DNA of 64,000 nt from Posidonia oceanica. Taxonomy: Eukaryota; Streptophyta; Magnoliopsida; Alismatales; Posidoniaceae. Each line of letters opens with the position of its first letter. The first letter of the stretch is position 1. The notes beneath the pieces are model-generated. The model was not told the origin of the DNA and made no database searches. It saw nothing but the letters and a program-made list of their open reading frames with translations. Location: contig JAZBRS010000029.1 of NCBI GenBank assembly GCA_037176725.1, positions 45,084,001 through 45,148,000 on the forward strand, read 5' to 3'. Made by a program: the position numbers and the translations under genes. Below, in pieces: positions 36,359 through 47,354 of this stretch.

Positions 36359-36459
36359 CCGGGAAGTTGGCAGTTTCAGTAGCCTGATTTGCATCCTAGT
36401 CGCCTGCATAGCAGGCAATTGACCTGCAACTCAGGTCTGACCTCTGACACAACTTCCGG
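36359..36459 (+). repeat. 101-bp palindrome in F LTR
   Basis: The second copy, starting 221 bp after the first. Outer arms are CCGGGAAGTTG and CAACTTCCGG, inner arms CGCCTGC and GCAGGC around an ATA loop. It differs from the first copy on both arms. Confidence 0.85.
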
Positions 36460-36677
36460 CCTCCATATCTTGTGGTCCACTCACCCGTTTTCAAATCCGG
36501 TGAATGTTTTTTCTTTCGCGTTGAGCCTTGCTTAGCTCCACGATGTTGGTTTCTGGTTTCGCTAAGTTTTTCTACCTCGTTTCTGGTGATGAAAGCCGCT
36601 GTGTGGGAGAACTGTGAGCATCCCTGTCGCCGGACGAAGTGGCGCCTGTCCTGGGCATCTTCCCGTCAAGCGACTAA

Positions 36678-36700
36678 GCTTGCAGTCCCCAACTGCAAGC
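36678..36700 (+). repeat. Perfect 9-bp stem-loop in F LTR
   Basis: GCTTGCAGT and ACTGCAAGC around CCCCA. A further GGCTGAG/CTCAGCC hairpin lies near 35967-35986. Confidence 0.8.
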
Positions 36701-37685
36701 GAGCCACTGCCTTGCCGTCCCTTCCTTGGCGATGACCGCCACTACCTGAGTAGAAGGAGGAACACTTTATGTTGTCGGTCCAACAGGCGACTGGCATGGC
36801 CACCCCTACAAGAGGCGCCTCCTTCCACCATCCAGGCAGTGACTTAGCCTTGGTTTTGCCGCCTCGTCGCTTTGATTCCCAATCCGTTTCCTTCTATAGA
36901 TTTGCTTTCCAACATGTCTTTTGTGCCTCCTTGTTTTTATTTTGCGTTTTACATCACTTTTTGCACCCATTTGGTGGCAGTTGCCATTTCTGGCTGGGGA
37001 GCTAGCCTGCCACTAGCCTCATCGATGACTTGAAAGGGTGCATACCGAATCGGTGCCTGAGCCCTGAACCAGACAGAGCATAGAACTGCCCCTTTTGTCG
37101 TTCCCCGCTTGTTTTCTACCACGCTTTTGTTTTCAGTTCGCATTCTTGTTGTTTTCCACTTCTTTGCAACAGTTTGATTTCGCTATTTACATTTAAACAA
37201 GGTTTTCGCTAAGCTTTGCATTGGTTTATAAATTGCATCTTGCATGTCGCCTTAGGGTGTATATAAACCAGTGCTTCGCGCCAACATTCTGCCACACTGT
37301 AGCGGATCAGTTCAGAAAGACCGATTCCTCGGGCGTGTCGGGGGTGCCTAACACCTTCCCCATGTGTAATAGGAGTCCTTACCTTCTTCTCTGGATCGCA
37401 TTGACTTTGTGTCATCCATTTACATTGAACTTTGCATGCTTTCGAAACACGTATGTTTTCCTTGCATGTTCCTTACTTGGTTTTCCTAGTTTTCCCGACT
37501 TAATAAATTAGGTGGCGACTCCCTTTTCTTTTATTTTGCTTTCCTTTCGTATTCGCCCCTGCTTTCCAGTGTTTTCGAGTCGAGGTCCTTCCTCGAAACA
37601 ACCCGTTAATAGTGAACCTGATTCCGATCGGTGCACGCGAGCTTTGGCATCGTGCATGGACGATCCGAATTCCGGGGTTATTACA

Positions 37686-38089
37686 CATGGCTAGCGAGCA
37701 TCACACATCATTACAAAAAGCATACTCATGGTATGTGCTAGTGTTGTGTCACATGATCAGTGGAAATAAAACACAATCAACACGTCAAAAAGCATATATG
37801 AGCATGGCATGTGTATAAGTGGAGTGGCATAGCATATTTGTGTAAGGATAAACCAAACATCAAGCAAAAGGCATGGATCGATGCAATAATCAAGCAAATA
37901 TGGCAAGTAAAGGCTAAAGTAAGCAGAAGACATGAATTAAAGCGGTAATTGAGTAAATAAGGTAAATAAATATTGAGAAGATCAAAGAATAAAGACTAAT
38001 GCAATAAATAAGCAGACAAGGTAACTAATGCTAAGCTAAGCAAAAAAACAAGCCACACAAAAGCAGAAGCGAAAGCCCGAGTCTGGTTA
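37686..38089 (-). other. 5' leader of element G, interrupted by F
   Basis: Adenine-rich AAGCAAATAAGGTAAA-type leader with GGCATGTG and AAAAGCAT words matching the leaders of A and B (about 17800-17950). No gene. It runs into G's PBS on the right and is cut by F on the left. Confidence 0.7.
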
Positions 38090-38107
38090 TCCCCAGTGGA
38101 GTCGCCA
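38090..38107 (-). promoter_or_regulatory. Primer binding site of G
   Basis: Complement of TGGCGACTCCACTGGGGA, six bases from G's LTR end. The CGGAGTC-type acceptor match and reports for Ogre-like elements point to a tRNA-Arg primer. Confidence 0.85.
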
Positions 38108-38113
38108 CTTTCC

Positions 38114-40699
38114 TGTGACTGCCTACCGCTCGGTCGACGACGCAGTGGCACGTTGCTAGAGCTCGCGTGCGTCGGTTAGCGTAGAGGGAGGAAGACACGG
38201 TCAGCGGTGAATCTAGGGAGGAAAACTCGACTCGAAAACACTAGGAAAACTAGCAAAGAACGCAAAGGAAAACAAAAATAAAGAAGACATGGAGTTGCCA
38301 CCTAATCTATTAAAATGGAGAGACTAGGAAAACCGTGTAAAGCATGCAAGAAAATTCATGCAAACAAAAAGGATGCCAATCCAATCCAAATGTATATGAC
38401 ACAAGGTCAATGCGGTCTAGAGAAAGGGTAAGGACTCCTGTTACGCACAGGGAAGGTATTAGGCACCCCCGACACGTCCTAGGAGATCGATCTTTCTTGG
38501 CTAATCCGCTCTTGTGTGGCAAATGTTGGCAAATGAATGCCGGTTTGTATTTGCCCTACGGCGGTATGCAAGATGCAATTATAAACTATGCAAAGCTTAG
38601 CAAAACCTTGTTAAATGCGACTAGTTAAAGTTTAAAATGCCATAAAAATGTGAAAACAGGCTGGAGAAGCAAAACCGAGGTGCAAAACCTGGAAACCACT
38701 GTTATACTACATGCCTAGATGCTAGAATGTGCTCTGGAAGCAATCAAACATTAAAAATGAGGTTCGAGTCAGAAACGATTTGAAGAAACTGAATGTAGCA
38801 AACTTAAAGCATTCGACGCTAGAGTAACCAGCGTCCTATGTAAGACGCTGGAACAGCCAGCGTCCAACACGGAAGACAAAAAAACCTGCAGAAAAACATG
38901 CATATTTAATGAAGCAAGATTTTGACACCAAATAAAAGCCATGGACAAAATGGATCAAGCTAGATAAACAGAGCAGAATAATTAAAGCACTGGATCAAAA
39001 ATCAGACAAGAAATCTAGAGGTTACTGACCCAAGACGTTAGACGCTATAAATCCTGCGTCTAATGTAAGACGCGGGTAGCATCAGTGTCCAACGTAGAAG
39101 GAACAAATCCCAGAAAACCTAGCTTGCAATCTGATAAAAAACATTACATAGACTTGGAAATAATTGAAAAGGACCCAAATCTTAACATGCACACATGAAT
39201 TATATAAACATTGCAAGTAAAAAGCGATTTTAAGATGTAAGAATGCAGAATAACATCTTGAGGTGTAAGACGCTAATGGTACCTGCATCCTACATAAGAC
39301 GTTTGGAACCGTGCGTCCTACACCCAGGCAGAACATTTAAAAAACTTGGAGAGGGAAACCAAGCCGAAATCGATGCATGATTCCTAACATGACATCTAGA
39401 TGCATAAAGGAAAGCATACAAGATATTAAATCATGTTGGAAATCAACCAAACCACGATAGCAAGGAAAATAGCTAACCAGAGATAACAGAGGTGTTGGAC
39501 GCTACCATAGGGCACGTCCAACGTTAGACGTGCCAGGTTATGCGTCTAACAAGTCGGGAAACTTCCCGGCAAGAATCGATGCTCAAATCGATCCAAAACA
39601 GAAAACTAAATAGCAAGTAAGCATAAGCATGCAATAACGAACATGAACATGTATTTGAAAGCAAAAATGGGTGTGTGGCTTGCTCCGCCCACCTCCTCCC
39701 TCTTGTCGCTGGTGTTCATGGCTTTTCTGGCCACCTAGGTGGCTGGAGAGCCATGAAGCTTGGCTGTGAGGCTCTAATATGATGAGGAGTGAGATGAGGG
39801 ATGCACAAGAGAGAAAAATCTACCTATACGTGGCCTGGGGGAGCTGTATGTGTGGCCAGCCGGAGCTGACAGACGGCGGCTCGGATGGACGGCCTGGAAG
39901 CGAGGGAAATGCTTGGGCAGGTTCCTCTCACATGGGGGGAGCTCTCTGGATTGCTCTGGAAGGTTGGGAGGCTCTAGTGCTGTCTCAATTCTCTCTGGAA
40001 TGCGCAGGGGTCGGTGAAGGAGATGGGTTGGGTTGGTTTTGATCGGTCAAGGCTACATAGAGGGTCTTGGTGGTAGGGCAAGGTGGAGAGGAAATCGTGG
40101 GATTGTGGAGGCATGGGTACGAGGTCGTGGGATGTGTCAAGGGCAGTAAAAGTCAAGAATGGTGTCAAGCCAGCTATTTGCATGGGAGGAGAACTGTGTG
40201 GGTGGCTGAGGCTTGGCTGAGCGGTTCCGGGGTGCAGCACTGGTTCATGGGCCGAGCTAGGTGGGGGCCGGTCTGTGGGACGTGGTGGCGTTGGCAGAGG
40301 ATGGCCATGGGCGCGGCGGAGGGCGGCCGAAATAGCCGTTGCGGCCAACACGTTGGACGCTAACCAGAGCAGCATCCAACGTAGGACGCTGACAAATGTA
40401 GCGTCCAACGTTGGACACTGGCATAGCCAGCATCAAACGTCCTAGAGTGGTTTTAGGGGTATTTTGGGATTTTTAGCTTATGTTAAGGCTTAGGATTGGC
40501 TTAGGTATGGTTTAGGTGAGTTTTAGGTTTGGATGAGGTTTTGGGCTAGGTTTGGGATTGGGCGAAGGATTAGGTCAAGGATTAGGTTGAGGATTAGGTC
40601 GAGGATTAGGGTTTGGAGGTGAGGGTCCATCGTTCCGCAATCCGATCAAGCTTCTAGAAAGGTCCATCAGCGAACAGTTGTCAAAACAAGGTGTCTACA
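38114..40699 (-). mobile_element. 5' LTR of element G (2,586 bp)
   Basis: A - strand LTR from TGTAGACACC (complement of 40690-40699) to GTCACA (complement of 38114 onward). Its end differs from the TTACTACA type. It contains palindromic modules at 38811-38870, 39035-39095, 39262-39324, 39491-39550 and 40351-40440, a GC-rich segment (about 39660-40345), the conserved hairpin (38448-38471) and a mutated PBS-like site (38291-38300). GAGTC (40700-40704) is the expected target duplication. Confidence 0.88.
38811..39550 (-). repeat. Palindromic modules, ~227-bp spacing (G LTR)
   Basis: Four ~60-bp modules start 224-229 bp apart. Each is two nested inverted repeats of GACGC/GCGTC type: outer arms enclosing an inner palindrome. 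In 39262-39324 the outer arms are GGTGTAAGACGC and GCGTCCTACACC. In 39491-39550 the inner arms are GGCACGTC and GACGTGCC. The ~170-bp spacers are AT-richer and less conserved. Confidence 0.85.
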
Positions 40700-40887
40700 G
40701 AGTCGAGGCCACGAATTCACCACCGTTCACTACCTGAGCTTTGGTTAGGATTAGGGACAAGACCTACTTTCTATCCTGAGTCAGAGGCCTGTACACCTGA
40801 GAGAGTCTGAAGTAGACAGCCCACTAGGACACACTAGATTGGTGAGAGAGAGCATACTAGAAAGCATTCATATGCATGTGTGCCATT
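40700..40887 (+). mobile_element. Leader fragment of an older element (I)
   Basis: 188 bp of + strand Tat leader, matching D about 55678-55864 in order (GAGGCCAC, CCTGAGCTTTGG, GCATACTAGAAAGCAT, TGTGCCATT). G abuts it on the left and H on the right, so both inserted into this older element. No coding sequence. Confidence 0.75.
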
Positions 40888-41853
40888 TGTGACCGTCCGC
40901 CGCTCGGCCCACGACGGTTCTCGCAACGCTGCCATAACTCACGATGCGATCATGTCGTGAGAGAGAGGCAAAAGCCGCGGTCAGCAGTGAATCCAAGGAG
41001 GAACTCGACTCGAAAGCATCGGGAAAACGTGAATAAAATAAAGATAAGACAAAAGGGAGTCGCCACCTAGTCTATTATTGGGAAGACGAGGAAAATCGGA
41101 AAAAGCATAGAAAACAAGCAAATGAATGCAATGCTATGCAAAGATTGACTCGTGCCAAGGACGAGGGCAAAATGGTCACTACGGGCCAGAGAAAGGGTAA
41201 GGACTCCTATTATGTGCGGGGAAGGTGTTAGGCACCCCCGACACGCCCGAGGAATCAGTCTTTCTAGGCTTAACACTCGCTTTTGCAAGAATTTCGGCAA
41301 TGATTGCCTTTAACTATACGCCCAGGGGGCAAGGGATGCTATGCCATGCTATGAATGCTTTAATGCCTAAATGCCTGAATGCCATGCATGAGAAATTAAA
41401 CGTGCAGCCTATGTGCTCAGCAGCGCTGCCTGTGTTCCGAACCGAGTGAACCCTGGTTCGTGAGAACTCTAGGTAGTAAGCATCACTGCCCTAATGCAAA
41501 TGCAGGCGATAAAACAAAACGCCGATAAAACCATGCAATGCAAGTCGACATGCAAAGGGGAAAGCAAACAAAGGCGGAAAAGTCAAGTAAAACCACACGA
41601 TGCAAGCAACATGCAAAGGGGGGAGAAGGCGGATTCGATAAGTCGAGTAAAAACCACACAATGCAAGCGTATGCAAAGGGGAAAGAAAACTGGCATGGTA
41701 AACCACAAGAAAACGGGCGATGCGAGGCACAAAATCGGGAAACAGGGGTCCGACAGCATGCATAGGTGTCAAAGCATGTGTCGGAGGTAGTAAAATATGG
41801 AAAACGGCAAGCGAAACCAAATTGGCACTTTAAAAAGACATGCAACCAACTGT

Positions 41854-43248
41854 AAGTGTTGGACGCAGCAATGACCTGTGTCCAATGTTGGACACAGGGA
41901 CAGAGGGCGTCCAACACTTATTGGAGGCAAACAGCATAGAATACATGCAGTTTTGGAATCAATGCATTCTAGATGCATGGATGCGATGCAGATGTGATGA
42001 AGCAATAGATGACATACATGTCAGGCAAAGTAATCAAGGTAAATAGCCAGAGGAAATATTTAATGGCAAGATGCAAACATAGAACTGGATTTAAACAAAG
42101 TAGGGTGTTGGACGCCAAAAAACATAGCGTCCAACGTTGGACGCAAGAAGGCTCTACGTCCAACACAGGGCAGACAGCAGCACAGCAAGATAGCATGCAA
42201 ACGATAAATAAAGTATTAAAGCATGCATTTAAGTTACTATAAACAGGTGTAGGCTAAGCATGCATACAGGGATCACATAAAAATCTGATAAGGGAAGTAT
42301 CTTCAAAGCATGCACAAAGAAAACACAACCAGTGTGTAGGACGCAAGCAACACTGGCGTCCTATGTAGGACGCCAGCAACACTTGCGTCCAACACAAAGG
42401 AAGGCACAAACCTAAAGAAGCCTGCATAGATCCCTGATAAGAAGCCAAGCAAACTTGGGAACAATGGCTAAGAGGGCTAAGCACACACATGCAAGCATGG
42501 ATTAAACAGACACAAGAAATTAGAGTATCATGCAAGCATTAAAATAGGAGCAGCTGAGCAGAAACGTAGGATGTAGAGCACATCTGCGTCCAACATAGGA
42601 CGCAGAGTGTACCTACGTCCAACACATAAAAGATGCATGACAGTCTGCAAGGAGGAACTGAGCTCAAAATCCACTCAAATATACATGCAAACTATGGAAA
42701 GCGGTGTAAACCAAAGCATGTGACATAGATCAAGCAAGTACTCCATATAGAACATTTTTTAGAAGCATGCATGAGGAAATATGGAAATAACACATGTAGA
42801 CCAACATGCAACTTAGAAAGAAACTTGCATACTTAAACATGGTTGCCATGGGGGCCAAACACCACTAAGCATGCATGAAGCAAGTATATAACTCAAAAGG
42901 ATGTAGCAGTCATGCATGGCAGCAAGTATGAACAAACAGAGCAGTAGGACGCTGGACACACCAGCGTCCAACATTGGACGCAGTGTGCTCCAGCGTCCAA
43001 CACAGGCAAACAGCAAACAAACTGAAACATGAAATAATGATCAAAGATGGGATCAAAAGCTAACATTAAACATGCCATAACATCTGTAAGCGTTAAGAGA
43101 AGTATATAAAGCAAGCTCACAAAGTTGCAACTAAAGCATATAATCATAAAAGCAAAATAAAGCAAAATGAAATAAATGAATTGCAGAGGTGTTGGACGCT
43201 ACCCTAGGACATGTCCAATGTTGGACGCACCAGCTTGTGGATCCAACA
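41854..43248 (-). repeat. Six palindromic modules (H LTR)
   Basis: Modules are at 41854-41919, 42105-42166, 42334-42395, 42566-42625, 42944-43003 and 43189-43248, with starts mostly 229-251 bp apart (one gap of 378). Outer arms in the first are a perfect AAGTGTTGGACGC/GCGTCCAACACTT. Inner arms include CCTGTGTCCAA/TTGGACACAGG, CTGGCGTCC/GGACGCCAG and TCTGCGTCC/GGACGCAGA. Confidence 0.88.
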
Positions 43249-44056
43249 AGTCGAGAAGCTTCGCGGCCAATGACAGTGGTCAGCTAGGAAGCAAGAGTGA
43301 GTGACAACGAGCATGTCCATGTGCTCGGTGCCAGAAATAGGTGGGTGGATTGCTCCTCCCACCTCCTCCACCTCGCGGCCGAAAAGCCAAGGCGAGGGGG
43401 CATGTGTGCTGTGCCAAAGCATGTAAAAACTACCTAGCTACACTACCACATGCACGTACGAGCTAGAGGTAAAGAATTCCTACCTGGTTGCGGTCCACAG
43501 GTGAGCGTTTGCTCTCCTCACCGGCGCTACGGAAGGAGGTGACCGGCGGACACCGGCGAGCTTTCTGGACGCGAGGGAGGCTCGGGAGCAAAGGCTCGAG
43601 GTTGGGGAGTGGTCGTGGGAGATCGCTCTGGGCTCTCGAAGCTCTAGATTCTCGCGAAAATCGGTGTGGTGTGTTCTAGATCGAGGTGAAGTCTTGTGTT
43701 TTGTTGGATTCGGTTGGCAACGGTAGTGGAGTTGTAGAGGGTGGCAGGGCTGGCAGGAGCACACCGTGGGGTTGGTGGCCAGAACTGGCGTGCACGGGAG
43801 CGGGCTCTGGGAGACTACTGTGGTAGGTGAAGAGGTGGAATACTCGGCGCGGGGCAGTTCAGGAAAGGCTGGTCGGAAACGGCCAAACGAACGTGTGGTG
43901 GGAAAGTGGGGCAGGTGGTGCTGTACGGGCGGCACCAGGGTGAGGCACCGACTCCGGGGGCCAGCCAAGTGGCTGGGTGATCCGAGGGAGCGACAGAGCT
44001 AGCGGAGGGCGGCCCTGGGCGTGGCAGAGGGTGAGCCAAAAGGCTGCTGCGGTCGA

Positions 44057-44146
44057 CGCATTGGACGTCAACATGCATTACGTCCAACGTTGGACGCTAG
44101 CACATGTAGCGTCCAACGTTGGACGTTGGCACAGCCAGCGTCTAAC
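44057..44146 (-). repeat. Seventh palindromic module, 90 bp (H LTR)
   Basis: An extended module of three GTTGGACG half-units, 868 bp after the sixth. The equivalent in G is 40351-40440, 860 bp after G's fourth. Arms are GTCCAACGTTGGAC-type palindromes. Confidence 0.85.
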
Positions 44147-44330
44147 ATCCCAGGGTTGGTTAAAGGCTATTTTTTGGCCTTTTGGCTTGGGTTAAGGTTT
44201 GGGTTAAGGTTTGGGTAGGGGTTTGGTGATGTTTTAGGGTGGGTTTGAGAAAGAGAGAGCCATCCCAGGGTCCAAGCAAGCTTCCAAGAGGATCCACCAT
44301 CATCCAGCCAGTCAAAATAGGGTGTCAACA

Positions 44331-44343
44331 GATGCCCCTCCCT
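44331..44343 (-). promoter_or_regulatory. Polypurine tract of H
   Basis: Complement of AGGGAGGGGCATC, directly before the H 3' LTR in element sense. Confidence 0.8.
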
Positions 44344-45104
44344 AAGTGAGGTTAAGGCAACCGAGGTTGCTGCTCAGGGCTGACTAGACACCCCTCCTGA
44401 TGCCGACAGGAGTGCAATGGTTGCTGTAGGCTTGAGTCACCTATCCGGCGGATACACCGAAAGTCGTGACTCGTCGCCGCAATGCGAATGCAAATGCATG
44501 ATGCAAATGCAATGCTATGCAATGAGATGCAACAATGCTGATGCTAAAGTAAAACTTGTACTAGTGTTTGTTGCGCTGAACTCCGTGGGGGAGATACAGG
44601 TGATGCATGCAGATACGATGCGAGATACGACCCTACTGGGGAAAACATGAGATGATTGTGTGTATGTGATGCTGACGCTGCTATCTAGCATGTGATGCTG
44701 GTACTGTTACCTAACATGCACTGCTGATGCATTGGATTGTGAGTTGACGGACTCATTGCCGGAGAGTTAGGGTTATCGGCCCTGTGAGTTGATGGACTCG
44801 TCGCCGGATAGCTAGGGTTATCGACCCTAGAAAAGATCACCTGACAGGGTGATGGGTGTCATTCGGGTAGCTAGGACTACCAGACCAAAGAAGATACCGA
44901 GGGCAGCAAAAAAGATGCCCTTGGTATCAGGGATGATACCAGGGGACAGCTGGAGCACCATTGGCATCGAAAGAGGAGTTGGACAGTTATGACGGGTGTC
45001 AACCGAGCAGTTAGGGCTACCAGCCCGGAAGGAAAGACTTTCCCTCGATGGAGGAAGCAAGTGGGCGAGACCCCGAAGAGGCACGCAAAAGAAAAGGGGC
45101 TCGT

Positions 45105-45540
45105 CTTTAAAGTAAGGAAGCGAGCAGACATGACCTCGAAAGGGCATGCAAAGGCACTCGTTCCTCAAAGTAAGGTAGCAAGCAGGCATGACCTCGAAAG
45201 GGCATGCAAAGGCGCTCATTCCTCAAAGTAAGGAAGCAAGCAGACATGACCTCGAAAGGGCATGCAAAGGCGCTCGTTCCTCAATGTAAGGAAGCAAGGA
45301 GACATGACCTCGAAAGGGCATGCAAAGGCACTCGTTCCTCAAAGTAAAGAAGCAACCAGACATGACCTCTAAAGGGCATGCAAAGGTGCTCGTTCCTCAA
45401 AGTAAAGAAGCAAGCAGACATGACCTCGAAAGGGCATGCAAAGGCGCTCCTTCCTCAAAGTAAGGAAGCAAGCAGACATGACCTCGAAAGGGCATGCAAA
45501 GGCGCTCGTTCCTCAAAGTAAGGAAGCAAGCAGACGTGTC
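45105..45540 (-). repeat. 58-bp tandem array in H 3' region
   Basis: About 7.5 copies of a unit containing GACATGACCTCGAAAGGGCA, TGCAAAGGCGCTCGTTCCTC and AAAGTAAGGAAGCAAGCA. TTCCT and AGGAA in each unit can pair. Position and hairpin content parallel the F array at 33225-34001, but the sequence is unrelated. Confidence 0.88.
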
Positions 45541-45645
45541 TTCGAAAAGGCACGCAAAATGGAAGACTTGCCCTCAAATCAAGGAAGCAAGTAGATTCAC
45601 AAATCAACAGGAAGAGAATGACATCGTAGGGCAGCAAAAAAGATG

Positions 45646-45673
45646 CCCCTGGTATCAAGGGTGATACCAGGGG
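45646..45673. repeat. Perfect 12-bp inverted repeat
   Basis: CCCCTGGTATCA, loop AGGG, then the exact reverse complement. A near-copy with CCTTGGTATCA is at 44918-44945. Confidence 0.9.
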
Positions 45674-46152
45674 ACAGTCAAAGCACCCTTGGTATCGAAA
45701 AACGACAAACATAGACAAAGCTGACGCGCTTGTCAAACAAGTAGTTAGGGCTACCAGCCCGGCGCTACGATCTAGCCAAGAGCGCTCGGCGGCTTTGATC
45801 GACTTGACGGCGTTGGTCTACAGAGATTCCGGCATCCAAGTGGAATGCAGGGTCTTCTTGTAGCTTCCCCTGGCGGTGAGAATTTTGGTAGTTGCTTCTG
45901 AACTTGCAAGCTATCAGGATCTGATAGTGCCCTCCTCACAGCCCTAAGGGGTTAGATCTGCGAAGCTGAAGCAGTATGCTGAAGTTGTGATCGTGAGAGA
46001 CCTTGCATGCATTATGTTATGTAAAGCAAACCAAACACGCAAGCACATGGCACAAAACATCCTTGTATTAACAAAGTTTTGGTTACATGCTTGTAGCAGG
46101 CTAAACAATGTACAGCAAGACTCAAAATGGGTTATGCAGATGCACAAATGCC

Positions 46153-47354
46153 CTAACTGGTCCGGGCCTTCTTCGATCTCCTGGTGTCAGGGAATAAAGG
46201 TGCACCAGGTGGGATCTCATTAATGGGCCAAAGCCCCTGCACTTCAGTCAGGTACTTAGGAGTACATCCTGACCCCTTTATAGCTGCAATGTCTGTGGAC
46301 CGTACCCCATGGCGCATGAGGTCGGCTAGCTCTATTGTGGCAGCAACCGTGCTGAAAGGATATGGCTGGAGCAGCTTTGGTGCCGTGTTGTCGACAAAAG
46401 ATCCTTGTTGGAAATTGAACTACCGCATGACCCGAATGGGGTGATACTCCACGCCTTCGGTGAACCACGACAGCACAACCAGTCGCATGTTGCGGGTGTC
46501 GAAGAAGACAGTGAATGGCTCTGCTGCAGATGGGATGATACACCAAGTCACTGTATCATCTGTCAGTCTTTCCAGCCTTTCATACTCCTCATGAACAGTC
46601 TTGATGGTCTTGGTGTAGCCGTTGCTGTAGTATGCCTTAAATGCCTGCTTCTGCGGCGCAGAATGTCTATCTCCAGATGTTTGGCCAGCCATACCTGTAC
46701 CAGGGCCTCGCAGCCGTGAAAGTGGCGGCAGCGGTGTGAAATGCTGTCCAGCCCGCGGTAGGTCTCAGCTAGGACGACAGGTGCCAGGTCGATTTGCCGG
46801 GTCACCATAGTAAGGGCGATATCCGTAACTTCAATAGCAATTGTTATTCGGCCATGGCTGAAGATCAGCTCGCCTAGGAAGCGGGTGACGAAACCGCGGA
46901 GCCATAGTTCATCTCCAAGTGCGGCGCGCCTTTTGGAGACTTCCTCAAAGTAGTTTACACAGAGCGTGGGCACAGGCCCGTCAATGCAGACCAGTTTCTT
47001 CTCGCAGCTTTGTACGGAGAGTCCCGTTAGCTCTTTCAAGACGGCGACATAGCCAGTACGCCTTGTGAATACAGCAGGCCCCATGAGCGTGGAGAAGCCG
47101 CAGATCCGGCGTACTTCTTCTAGCGTGGGCGTTAATTCTGTCCTACCGAAGTGAAAGACATGGTGCGCTGGCTTCCAGAACCTTGCAGCAGCGCACAGAA
47201 GATGTCGGCTTACTTCAACATCGGCAGTCTTCAAAAGTCTGGGTGGGATGCCCCACAGGCTCAGCTTCTCACGGTCAGCCTCAGTGAGCATGGCAATCCA
47301 CTCTCGAAGAGTCCCAGAGCAATATGTCGGAGTTGCCAAGGTAGGGAAACCCAT
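46153..47354 (-). pseudogene. PMD/DUF7745-like gene of element H, nearly complete
   Basis: A ~400-codon gene of the plant mobile-domain-like family. It has LREWIAMLTEADREKLSLWG at the N-terminus, then FWKPAHHVFHFGRTELTPTLE (the family's W/Y-x-P and TPTLEE core). FLGELIF, LAPVVLAETYRGLD and VQVWLAKHLE follow. The C-terminal part has YHPIRVMR and LTEVQGLWPINEIPPGAP. The start is placed at the ATG at 47352-47354. The frame shifts once near 46680 and meets TAG at 46420-46422, where the family has Gln after R. It lies 3' of where integrase would be and before the polypurine tract. A role in silencing evasion or in genome binding would be speculation. Confidence 0.7.

Larger units (their letters stand above)
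34478..37685 (+). mobile_element. 3' LTR of element F (3,208 bp)
   Basis: It runs from TGTAGACACC to GGTTATTACA. It contains a GC-rich segment (34925-35960, non-coding as far as I can tell), a series of long palindromes (36138-36700), the conserved hairpin (37339-37361) and a PBS-like TGGCGACTCC (37513-37522). It is followed by CATGG (37686-37690), the expected target duplication, and then by unrelated - strand leader of element G. Confidence 0.9.
40888..44330 (-). mobile_element. 3' LTR of element H (3,443 bp)
   Basis: A - strand LTR from TGTTGACACC (complement of 44321-44330, next to the polypurine tract) to GTCACA (complement of 40888 onward). It has seven palindromic modules, a GC-rich segment (about 43260-44050), the conserved hairpin (41217-41240), a TATA-like block near 41490 and a PBS-like site (41056-41065). 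It is closely related to G. CCATT (40883-40887) is the expected target duplication. Confidence 0.9.
44344..46152 (-). other. Structured 3' non-coding region of H
   Basis: About 1.8 kb between the PMD-like gene and the polypurine tract, without a gene. It is full of inverted repeats: CTAGGGT/ACCCTAG near 44811-44829, ATACC-AGGGCA/TGCCCT-GGTAT near 44894-44927, GGTATCA/TGATACC twice (44918-44945 and 45646-45673) and GGAAAG/CTTTCC near 45038-45050. A 58-bp tandem array occupies 45105-45540. Confidence 0.7.

Noticed and set aside
46153..47354. Independent host gene for the PMD-like protein
   Set aside because: The same gene sits in the same place in element A, and the region runs into a polypurine tract and LTR. 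It is damaged by a frameshift and a stop.
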